DNA from: Candidatus Rifleibacteriota bacterium
Lineage (GTDB): Bacteria > Riflebacteria > Ozemobacteria > Ozemobacterales > Ozemobacteraceae
Assembly: GCA_029560455.1 (NCBI GenBank)
Contig: JAKQKW010000331.1
Span: 1-10,016 of the forward strand
Reading direction: 5' to 3'
DNA: 10,016 nucleotides
The notes below the pieces were generated by a model. That model was not told the origin of the DNA and ran no database searches. It saw only the letters and a list, made by a program, of their open reading frames with translations. The position numbers were made by a program, and so were the translations under genes. This document shows positions 1-7,400 of the stretch, piece after piece. Each line of letters begins with the position of its first letter. Position 1 is the stretch's first letter.

Positions 1-2
1 GA

Positions 3-239
3 TTGCCAATTGAAGCGAAGTTCGACATCAAAACCGATCATTCAATTGACTGGAACAGGGTTAATGAATACCTTGAGATATCACATAACGGCACCGGCCT
101 GCTGATCGATATCAACGGTGTTTTTATCCTGCGCCGCAATAGCGATTGCCGCGAATTATTGTTTGAAAGAATGGGTATGAATGATGACTCTGTGAAAAAA
201 CTGAAAAAATGGATCAGCGATTTTTTCAAAAAAGCCTGA
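3..239 (+). CDS. 3' end of an unrecognised protein (5' end outside window)
   Basis: An open frame runs from the left edge of the window to a TGA at 237-239, giving about 78 residues. A TTG at position 3 could be a start, but no ribosome site can be seen for it and the frame is open to the edge, so I read this as the C-terminal part of a longer gene. The visible part is mixed and soluble: a probable beta-rich stretch (GLLIDINGVFILRR) followed by a charged helix ending in KKLKKWISDFFKKA. No signal peptide, membrane segment or motif that I recognise is present. It is on the same strand as its neighbours but separated from the next gene by about 145 bases, so it probably belongs to a different transcript. 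I assign no function. Confidence 0.5.
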   Translation: MPIEAKFDIKTDHSIDWNRVNEYLEISHNGTGLLIDINGVFILRRNSDCRELLFERMGMNDDSVKKLKKWISDFFKKA

Positions 240-289
240 CCGCGGCAATGACGCACACATTCTCAATTCATTTCGCCAGCAGGTGCGGG

Positions 290-308
290 ATCACATAAGG
301 TTTGTGAT
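290..308. repeat. Perfect 6-bp inverted repeat (ATCACA-N7-TGTGAT)
   Basis: ATCACA at 290-295 and TGTGAT at 303-308 are perfect inverted copies around a 7-base centre. The repeat sits between the first gene and a possible promoter starting at 315. It could be a small hairpin ending the upstream transcript (the following bases are only moderately T-rich) or an operator for the STAS gene. The half-sites point the opposite way to the CRP consensus (TGTGA-N6-TCACA), so it is not a CRP site. Confidence 0.35.
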
Positions 309-314
309 AATTTC

Positions 315-344
315 TTGACCTTTCCATATTTCAGGTGAAAGAAT
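315..344 (+). promoter_or_regulatory. Possible sigma-70-type promoter for the STAS gene
   Basis: TTGACC at 315-320 matches five of six positions of the -35 consensus. An 18-base spacer leads to AAGAAT at 339-344, which matches four of six positions of the -10 consensus. The position, about 40 bases ahead of the STAS start, and the local AT-richness fit a promoter. The -10 match is mediocre, so this is tentative. Confidence 0.3.
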
Positions 345-372
345 AGGTTTCGAATTTATCTTAAAAACAGAA

Positions 373-376
373 GAGG
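373..376 (+). promoter_or_regulatory. Ribosome binding site choosing the ATG at 386
   Basis: GAGG at 373-376 lies 9 bases before the ATG at 386 but only 3 bases before the in-frame GTG at 380. Normal spacing favours the ATG, shortening the predicted protein by two residues. Confidence 0.6.
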
Positions 377-385
377 TGCGTGACA

Positions 386-787
386 ATGGTGACAAAAACA
401 GATAAAAAAAATGCGAAGCCTTCAAAAGCGGCTGACCCAAACGATCTCAAGATCGAGGCGCGTCAGGTATCGCCCGATACTTTCGTTATGACTCTCGATG
501 GCAAACTGGTTCATTATACCTGTGCCAGGTTTATCGAAGAATTCAGGGCATTGCTCGAGTCCGGGGGCGTGAAGGTGGTAATTGACATGGGCCTTAAGCC
601 GATGCTTGACCTGCAGGGACTTGCAGTCATTCTTCTTGCCTGTAAAGAAAGCCTGTATAACAAGGGGGCGGTTGCTATTGCAAATGTCGATGTGTGTGTC
701 TTTGATTTAATGACCTTAGCCAGAATCGATGAAGAAGCTTTGCCCTGCTATGAAAGCGTAGAAAAGGCATTGCAGAGTTTTCAGTAA
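386..787 (+). CDS. STAS-domain protein, anti-sigma-factor-antagonist-like, lacking the phospho-serine
   Basis: The protein has 133 residues, the usual size for a single-domain STAS protein plus a short tail. Residues 1-20 are a Lys/Ala-rich, probably disordered tail. Residues from about 22 to the end follow the STAS pattern: a beta segment (DTFVMTLDGKL), a helix (ARFIEEFRALLES), a beta strand VKVVIDMG, the loop DLQGL, a helix (AVILLACKESL), a beta strand with hydrophobic VAIANVDV, and a terminal helix with the typical 'Y.S.EKAL' ending. STAS proteins such as SpoIIAA bind anti-sigma kinases and are controlled by phosphorylation of a Ser in a DSSG-like loop. Here the loop reads D75-L76-Q77-G78-L79, so the acceptor position is Gln and the protein cannot be switched in the standard way. 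No partner kinase or sigma gene is adjacent. It may be a structural or constitutively active STAS module. The family assignment comes from the pattern only. Confidence 0.75.
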   Translation: MVTKTDKKNAKPSKAADPNDLKIEARQVSPDTFVMTLDGKLVHYTCARFIEEFRALLESGGVKVVIDMGLKPMLDLQGLAVILLACKESLYNKGAVAIANVDVCVFDLMTLARIDEEALPCYESVEKALQSFQ

Positions 788-877
788 ACTTCAAAAAAAC
801 CTGCTTTGGCATTTATGCAGCAGAAACTGGAAAAATAGGGAGCACTGGCGCAGAAAGCCGGATCGTGACGGGCTGGC

Positions 878-1408
878 ATGTTGATCAAACATCTTGAAAC
901 GCACAAACTTTTGACCGATCTGATAGAATATCATTTTGTCGAACTTTCGAAATTTGATGGAGAAAAGCCGGCAAAATTGCGCAGCAGATTCGAAAAGTGG
1001 CTGCATATCTTGAAGTTTGGTGATTTGTATCGTTCCGTTGAAGACTTACCGGAAGACCTGAAAAAAGAGCCGGGAATTATCGAGGTTGTAAATAATATGG
1101 CCATAGCCAATACCGATGAACATCTCAGAGAATTGTTGATCAGCAGAGAAATGTTTCTTCTGGATATGAACACTGAAAAACAGGCAGCCAGAAAAGAAGG
1201 CCGCCAGGAAGGTCTGGAAGAAGGCCGTCAGGAAGGGATCATGCTGGTAGCTCAGAATCTTCTCAAAATGGGGCAGTCGATCGAAGATGTCTGCAAGGCC
1301 ACCGGTCTGTTGCCTGAGCAGGTTAAAAAACTGGCCGGCATGAATCTGCTGGCAGAAACGGCTTCACCTTACAGCCCCGTCAGGAAAACAAATAAAAAGC
1401 GGAAATAG
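878..1408 (+). pseudogene. C-terminal fragment of an Rpn/PD-(D/E)XK nuclease 'transposase' family protein
   Basis: The 176-residue frame matches, by eye, the C-terminal half of the Rpn / PD-(D/E)XK nuclease-family transposase group (full members about 300 residues). Signs are the segment LTDLIEYHFVELSKF, the helical stretch FEKWLHILKF, the DEHLRELLISREMFLLDM segment, and the family's EG-rich repeat (EGRQEGLEEGRQEGI, residues 107-121). This is followed by the short C-terminal helix pair with SIEDVCKATGLLPEQVKKL. The N-terminal catalytic domain with the D-ExK residues is absent, a stop (TGA 866-868) closes the frame just upstream, and no ribosome site is seen before the ATG. I therefore call it a 5'-truncated remnant. 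The remaining frame is intact, so expression of a short protein is possible. Some Rpn genes are known to make a short C-terminal product that inhibits the nuclease; a stand-alone equivalent is conceivable but not shown. Confidence 0.65.
1196..1236 (+). repeat. 24-base tandem repeat inside the Rpn-family fragment
   Basis: The 17-base unit GAAGGCCGCCAGGAAGG at 1196-1212 recurs at 1220-1236 with one change (GCC to GTC), a 24-base period. It encodes the repeated EGRQEG motif. Such EG-rich repeats before the C-terminal helices are usual in this protein family, so this is a coding repeat, not a separate element. Confidence 0.75.
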
Positions 1409-1483
1409 GAGTCATCAGGCCAAAATCTGACCTGTAAACCTCAGTTTTCCAGATAGTTTGATCGTCAGGTTATTTTTTCGGGG

Positions 1484-1497
1484 TCGGTGATGCCGAC
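1484..1497 (+). promoter_or_regulatory. Small stem-loop in the addB leader
   Basis: GTCGG at 1484-1488 and CCGAC at 1493-1497 form a perfect 5-bp stem with a TGATG loop, 21 bases upstream of the addB Shine-Dalgarno. A T-run (1473-1478) lies before, not after, the stem, so it does not look like an intrinsic terminator. The 124-base gap from 1409 to 1532 holds no convincing promoter: TTGATC at 1458-1463 lacks a good -10 at normal distance. How the operon is started is therefore not visible. Confidence 0.25.
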
Positions 1498-1518
1498 GAA
1501 GAGTGGCGTACCGCAGAT

Positions 1519-1524
1519 GAGGAG
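1519..1524 (+). promoter_or_regulatory. Strong ribosome binding site for the GTG start of addB
   Basis: GAGGAG at 1519-1524 lies 8 bases before the GTG at 1533. An in-frame TGA at 1518-1520 closes the frame just upstream, so no earlier start is possible. This supports GTG as the true addB start. Confidence 0.8.
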
Positions 1525-1532
1525 TTAAATAC

Positions 1533-4490
1533 GTGATTCAGGCAATTCTTGATATCGTCAGAAACAATGTTACATGTGAAAAAACACTGCTGTGCCCCGA
1601 CCAGGCGAGCGCAAAGTTCATGCAGCGCCAGCTGCTCAGGCATGAAAAAGGGCTGATCAACCTGCATTTTGAAGGGGTGGCGGCCTGCATCGGCCGGTCG
1701 CTCGGCTTTTTTATGATCGAGCGCCGGGCAAAAAGCCTCAAGCCTGGCGAAGGGCTGCTGATCCTCCAGGAAATGGTCAACCCCGACGGCTATTTTGCCG
1801 CGTCGCGCGAGATGCCGGGCTTTATGCAGGCGATGTGGCAGAGCGTTCAACAGCTTCGCCTCGCCGGTATCAAACCCGAACAGCTGACTCCCGCAATTCT
1901 CGGCAACGACCGCAAGGCCGCCGAACTCGGCGAACTGCTGCGCAAATTCAGCGATTACCTGAAGGCCAACGCGCTTTTCGACTACCCGCGCATTCTCGAA
2001 GAGTGTCTTTTTCAGAAAGCCATGGCAGGAAAAGGCCATCTGATTCTTCTGCCGGGAAACCTGCCACTGATGCCGATCGAACGCCAGGTGCTCGAACAGG
2101 CCGGCGACCAGCTGGTGCTGTTGCCATGGTCAGCCCCCGAAGATATACATCTGCCAGCTTCGTGGCGCAGCGAAAAGCGCCGGGTTGCTTTTTCAGGCAA
2201 AGCCACAGCCTGTCTGCCGAATAATGCCGAACTGCAGTTGTTTGCCGCCACCGAACCCCAGGCCGAGATCCGCGAGATTATCAGGCAGATCAGAGCCTCC
2301 GGCCTGCCTTTTGAGCAGGTTGCAATCGCACCTGCCGACCCTGCCGGTTATGCCGGCCTGTTGACCGCAAACCTCGGTATTGCGGGTATTCCGCATGCCG
2401 TCAGCCTGTCATATCGCAGCGAAGAATTCAAGCCCGGGCGCCTGGCAATGAACCTGTGTCGTTGGGCCTCAGACGGGTTCCCGGCCGATGGCCTGATTGC
2501 CATGCTCAGCCAGGGTGATATGCGTCTGTTCCGGCCGCTGACAAAAAAAGAGGCCGCCGCCGGCAAACGCCAGGTCAGCTCACAGCAGATAATCAAAATG
2601 CTGCGCGAGTCGCACATTTACGGCGGCCGTGACGGCTACGAAAAATCACTGCTGGCAGTTGGCGATGAAGCCGCCAGTCGCGGTCACCCGGAAATCCTGA
2701 AACGCTGCCGTCGCGTGGCGAAGGCCATTCAATGTCTTATTGACAGCTTCCCCGAAAAGATTGCGCCCGGCGCCATGGCCATGAATCTGCATCTGCTTCT
2801 TAAAAAATTCACCCGTATCTCGGGCGAAGACGATGCGCGCCGCCTCGCCAGGGTTAAGCGACGTCTCGAAGAATACCGCAATACACAGGCCGCAGAGATG
2901 CCTCTCGGCCGGGTCATGTGGTGGCTGCTGCTGATTCTCGGCCTCGACAGCGAAACCGAACCATTCAAGCCCGATGGCCGGGTGCTCGTCACCTCACCCG
3001 AAGCCGCAGTGCTCAGCCAACGCAGGTTGCTGTTTTTCCCCGGCATGTCGCACAGCGCTGTTCCGGGTAGCGCCGGCACCGACCCGGTCGTGCCAGACTT
3101 CAGCCGAAAACTGTTGCCACCCCTGAAAACTGCCGAAGAAAGCCGCTATGAGGCAATCGGCAGATTCTCCACCGCCTGGGCAGAGATTACCGACGATACC
3201 CGCATTTTCGTTTCATTTGCGATGGTCGACCCTGGCGGCCGCGCCGCCAGCCCGTCAGAGCTGTTCACCCGTGCCCTGCGCCAGAAAACCGGCGGCAGCG
3301 GCGAATTTTCAAAACTGCTGAACACCGCTGCGCTGCCGCTGATCGGTCATCTTGCCGATAACGCCATGGCGGCCGTCGATCTCTGCGAATGGCTCTGGCG
3401 CCGCCAGATTCACGGCAGCAGCCGAGATGAGCTGCGCGCCCTTTTCGAACAGACATACCCGACCTGGAAACGCCACGCTGCGGCCCAGACCAACAGAAGC
3501 GCCGGGGCGAGCGAGGTTGCAAACGGCATCCACGGTTGGGATTCCGCCGCCTGGGATTTCCGCGACCATCCTGAACGGTCACTCTCCGCCAGCGGTATCG
3601 ACGAGCTTTCCGGCTGCCCGTTCGCCTATTTCCTGGGTCATGTTGTCGGTTGTATGCCGTCTGAACAGGTTGACACGGTTGATGCGGGCTTGCAGGGCTG
3701 GCTCGATGCCATGCAGCGCGGCAACCTGCTGCACGAAATCTACGAAATATTTCTGCAGCGCGCCGGCTGGCCGGTTACCGAAAAGCACGCCGGACTGCTC
3801 GAAGATGTCGTTGAAGAGGTCGCCGCCAGATACCGTATTCTGGTGCCACCCGCCGGCATTTCCGCCTACGAGGTCGGCAGAGCCCAGATTCGCCGTGATG
3901 CCCTCGAATTTTTTACCGGTGAATGTCAGGCCGCCGCCGCAGGCGAAGCCAAACCGGTCGGCTACGAATTGTTTTTCGGCATGACCCTGCCCGAAGGCAA
4001 GATCAACCCGCTGGGCCTCGACACTGCTGAAGCCGTGCCTTTTAAAATGGAAGACGGCAGAGTCGTCAGGCTCAAAGGCAAGATCGACCGCATCGATGAA
4101 ACCTCTGACGGCCTGAAAATCTGGGATTACAAAACCGGCTCGCCGAAAAAATTCCTGAAGGGTGGGGTGCAGGAAGAAAAGGCACAGTTGCAACTGGCAC
4201 TCTACAAATACGCCGTTGCCCGCATGCTCGCAGAACGTGGTGACCCGCGCCGGGTAGTCGGCTCCGGGCTATATTTCCCTACTGAGAACGGGCAGCGACA
4301 GCGCATCGTCATGGAAAACGGCGACGAAAACCAGATCATCAACGAGCGCCTGGCCGGCGTTTTTGACTTTCTCGTCGATGGCCGGTTTGCCGCTTCGGGG
4401 CCATGCGAAGAGTGTAATGCCATGAATCTGTGCCCTTATGCCATGTTGTTCAATGGCGGCGAGGAAGAAGTGAAAGGGGATGACGACTGA
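1533..4490 (+). CDS. addB: AddB-type nuclease subunit of the AddAB DNA-break-processing complex
   Basis: The 985-residue protein is the non-translocating partner of AddA in the cytoplasmic complex that unwinds and trims double-strand DNA ends for RecA loading. The C-terminal RecB-family nuclease domain (about residues 680-985) is well marked: G730-xxx-H734, E812 in GYELFFG, D852 in GKIDRID, the catalytic D865-Y866-K867, and Q887-xxx-Y891. Four cysteines, C695 before the nuclease fold and C958-x2-C961-x5-C967 at the end, match the AddB [4Fe-4S] staple and its spacing. The N-terminal two thirds should be the inactivated helicase-like part that scans for Chi in known AddB; no GKT Walker A is visible, so it probably does not bind ATP there. 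It is somewhat shorter than Bacillus AddB (about 1,160 residues) and near the size of proteobacterial versions. It begins with GTG and overlaps addA by 11 bases, consistent with coupled synthesis of the two subunits. Confidence 0.9.
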   Translation: MIQAILDIVRNNVTCEKTLLCPDQASAKFMQRQLLRHEKGLINLHFEGVAACIGRSLGFFMIERRAKSLKPGEGLLILQEMVNPDGYFAASREMPGFMQAMWQSVQQLRLAGIKPEQLTPAILGNDRKAAELGELLRKFSDYLKANALFDYPRILEECLFQKAMAGKGHLILLPGNLPLMPIERQVLEQAGDQLVLLPWSAPEDIHLPASWRSEKRRVAFSGKATACLPNNAELQLFAATEPQAEIREIIRQIRASGLPFEQVAIAPADPAGYAGLLTANLGIAGIPHAVSLSYRSEEFKPGRLAMNLCRWASDGFPADGLIAMLSQGDMRLFRPLTKKEAAAGKRQVSSQQIIKMLRESHIYGGRDGYEKSLLAVGDEAASRGHPEILKRCRRVAKAIQCLIDSFPEKIAPGAMAMNLHLLLKKFTRISGEDDARRLARVKRRLEEYRNTQAAEMPLGRVMWWLLLILGLDSETEPFKPDGRVLVTSPEAAVLSQRRLLFFPGMSHSAVPGSAGTDPVVPDFSRKLLPPLKTAEESRYEAIGRFSTAWAEITDDTRIFVSFAMVDPGGRAASPSELFTRALRQKTGGSGEFSKLLNTAALPLIGHLADNAMAAVDLCEWLWRRQIHGSSRDELRALFEQTYPTWKRHAAAQTNRSAGASEVANGIHGWDSAAWDFRDHPERSLSASGIDELSGCPFAYFLGHVVGCMPSEQVDTVDAGLQGWLDAMQRGNLLHEIYEIFLQRAGWPVTEKHAGLLEDVVEEVAARYRILVPPAGISAYEVGRAQIRRDALEFFTGECQAAAAGEAKPVGYELFFGMTLPEGKINPLGLDTAEAVPFKMEDGRVVRLKGKIDRIDETSDGLKIWDYKTGSPKKFLKGGVQEEKAQLQLALYKYAVARMLAERGDPRRVVGSGLYFPTENGQRQRIVMENGDENQIINERLAGVFDFLVDGRFAASGPCEECNAMNLCPYAMLFNGGEEEVKGDDD

Positions 4491-7400
4491 AATGACTGCA
4501 AAGAAAACAAAACCCGCAGAAATAACTGAAGATAACCTCGTTAAAACCGCCACCGGCCGCAAAAAAAAGGCCGACAGTGCCAGCAATGCCGACAATACCG
4601 GCAATACCGAAAAGGCAGAAAAGGCTGAAAAGCCAAAAAAAGGCGCGAAGACCGCCCCCGAAATCTGGTCTTACAGCGAAGAGGGCATCGACGCCAGCAT
4701 CGATGACAAGGTCAAAGAACGCATACATAACGAGCTTGACCGCAACTTCCTCGTCGAAGCGGTTCCTGGCTCCGGCAAGACCTACAATCTCGTCGGGCGC
4801 ATGGTTTCTCTGGTGCTGAACGGTCGCCCGGCCGAAGGCATTGCCGCGATCACCTTTACCCGCAAAGCTGCTGAAGAGCTGCGCGGGCGTTTCAGAGAAC
4901 GTGTCGAGTCACGCCTCGTCGACGCTGCCGGGGCAGAGAAAGCTCTGCTCGAAAAAGCTCTGGTGACAATCGAAGATGGTTATGTCGGTACCATTCACGG
5001 TTTCTGTGCCAGAATTCTGCGCGAATACCCGGTTGAGGCGCGCCTTGACCCGTCGTTCAGCGAAATTGAAGAGGGCGACGAAGAGTATTTTTTCAAGCGC
5101 ACCTGGGCCGAAATGTTCAGCGAACACCCGGAAATGCTCAAGCCATTCGCTGACCACGAAGTTGACCCCGAAGCCGACCGCATCATCAGGGGCCTGCGGG
5201 CTTACTGCCGCTACCCCGATATTGATTTTTCGTGCAGCGACCCGCTGCCGCCGCCAGACCCGAAAGACCTGCTGCAGACCGTAACAGACTGCTGGCGCGA
5301 TATCAGGTCACTCGACCCGCGGCCCGCAATCGTTGAAAACGGGGTTGATGCGAAAGCCGAAGAGGTAATGAAACACTGGTTCAACCTTGAAAAACTTGCG
5401 GCCCGCCTGCAGCGATTCAACGGTAAAACCACCTGGACTCCCGACGAAATCAGGGATATCTGGCGGGCCATGCGCTACCTGGCTGACCCGAAACTGTCTG
5501 ATGGTGGCGTCGGTATCGATGATGGCGGTCTGCTCAAGCAGTATAACGATGATATAAAGGCTGTCTGCAAAGAATTTCGCGAAGCTTATAGTTATTATGT
5601 GTTCCCGCAGATTCAGCCGGTTCTCGATAAAATCAGGCAGAGAGAGCGTGACTGGCGCAATCAGAGAGGCTATGTCAGCTACCTTGACCTGCTGTCGCGC
5701 ACCGTCGAGCTGCTCAGAGACAACCCGCACGTCAGAAGGGCGGTTCAAAAACGCTACCCGGTTCTGATGATCGATGAATTCCAGGATACCGACCCGCTGC
5801 AGGCCGAAATGGCCTTTCTGCTCACTGCCGATGACCACGAAGTCAAAGACTGGCTGCAGGCCAGACCGAAGCCGGGTTCGCTGTTTCTGGTCGGTGATCC
5901 GAAACAGTCTGTCTACCGTTTCCGGCGTGCCGATATTCAGATTTATCATCAGGCCGGCCGCCATCTGCAGGCAACCGGCGGCGAAATCATCTCGCTGCAG
6001 CAGAACCGGCGCTCGCGTCTCGGCATCTGCGGCTGGGTTAACCGGGCATTTGCGCCGGCATTCGATGCCCAGCGCACTGTTAAACGCGGCACTTTCGATC
6101 AGGCCGGGTTCATGGCCATGCTGCCTTTGCGCACCTGTGGCTCGGCACCGGCAGTTGCCGCTCTGCCGATTCCGACGGAAATTCACGGCGGCGCCACCCG
6201 CATCATGGCCGATTACGATTCTGAAAAATTCACCGATATCATCACCGCCATGCTCGGCCGTTCGTTTGCGGGCATCAAAGAGGGGCAGCCGCTCTGCCCG
6301 GATGATTTTCTCATCCTCAGCCGCAAGAACGATCTGCTCGCCACCTACGCGCTGCGCCTCGATGCGGCCGGGGTTCCGGTCAGTCTGTCGGGTGGCGGCA
6401 AAACTCTGGCGGCCAGGCTGCAGCAGGACTTCAGACCGCTGTACTGGGTGCTGCGCGCCCTTGTCGACGGGTCTGCCGCTATCGTCTGGGGGGTGCTCGT
6501 CGGCCCGCTTTTCGGCTGCAGCGACGAAGAGATCTACGAATACTGCCGAACCGGTAACCGGCTCATTCTGACCGCCCCGGTCGAAGGCGAATCAACGGTG
6601 GCACGCCTGCTGCTGAAACTGAAGCTGTTCAGAAAATGGCTGCAGGAAATGCCGCCCGGCACAGCCTTTCGCCGCATCGTTGCCGCTCTGCATTACGATG
6701 CCTGGTTGCAGGGGCGCGATTATGGCCTGCTTAAAACAACTTTTCTGCGCCATGTCGAAAAACTCTTCGACAAAATGCTGTTCAGTCAGGCAAACGACGT
6801 GCTAGGCAGCTGGGTAAAACACTGGCCCGTCGATCAGAGTATTGACGAGCCCGGCCGCGTCAGGTTGATGACAATGCATTCTGCTAAAGGTCTTGAAGCG
6901 CCGGTTGTGCTGATGGGTATTGCAAAGCGCCCGCAGTTCAAAGACGGTGAGGTCATGCTCGATCGCGGTATCGACGAAGAACCTGCCCCTGTCGCCAGCG
7001 GAATGGTGCGGCTGAGCTTTGATTTCGGGCCTTATCAGCAACGTGAATTTATCTGTTCACCCGGCTGGAACAATGCCCGCCCGTTTGAAGTCAATGCCAA
7101 CGCCGCCGAACAGCTTCGCCTCGACTATGTCGCCTGCACCCGTGCCCGCGACCTGCTGATTGTTTCGCGCCACAACGCCAAAGGCGGCAGCACCCTCACA
7201 CCCTTGTCTAAAGGTGTTGAAGAAGCAATGAACAATTGCCCTGAATTCGAACTGCCGACGCCTGTCGCCGAAGCCGGTCAGGCTGCCGTTGCCACCACTG
7301 ACAAAGAAACCATCACAGAATGGCGCGAAAAACGCCGGGCCTGGCGCGAAGCTTCGACAGGGCGTGAGTTTGCAGAAGAAAGCGTCACTGAACGCATGGA

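Noticed and set aside
788..877. Search for the missing Rpn nuclease domain in other frames
   Set aside because: The 90 bases between the STAS stop and the fragment are too short to hold the domain, and no frame gives a family-like sequence. A simple frameshift therefore does not explain the truncation.
1437..1478. Possible intrinsic terminator after the Rpn-family fragment (AACCT/AGGTT stem then a T-run)
   Set aside because: The stem is only 5 bp with a 25-base loop, too weak for a convincing terminator despite the TTTTTT at 1473-1478.
1470..2039. Minus-strand frame of 189 codons across the addB start
   Set aside because: Covers the addB leader and N-terminus. The strong GAGGAG site and continuous AddB frame on the + strand explain the region better.
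3352..3984. 210-codon plus-strand frame inside addB
   Set aside because: Shifted-frame shadow over the AddB nuclease region, Arg/Pro/Ser-rich and without any recognisable domain.
3579..4193. Minus-strand frame of 204 codons opposite the AddB nuclease domain
   Set aside because: Opposite to conserved catalytic codons of AddB; no ribosome site and no similarity to known proteins that I can see.
5308..6186. Long minus-strand open frame (292 codons) inside addA
   Set aside because: It lies fully opposite a helicase region with intact motifs II-IV. GC-rich codon bias on the + strand leaves the opposite strand open; its translation shows no domain.
5774..6571. 265-codon plus-strand frame inside addA
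   Set aside because: Out-of-frame shadow of addA, rich in Arg/Ser/Pro as expected from a shifted GC-rich frame, with no ribosome site or motif.
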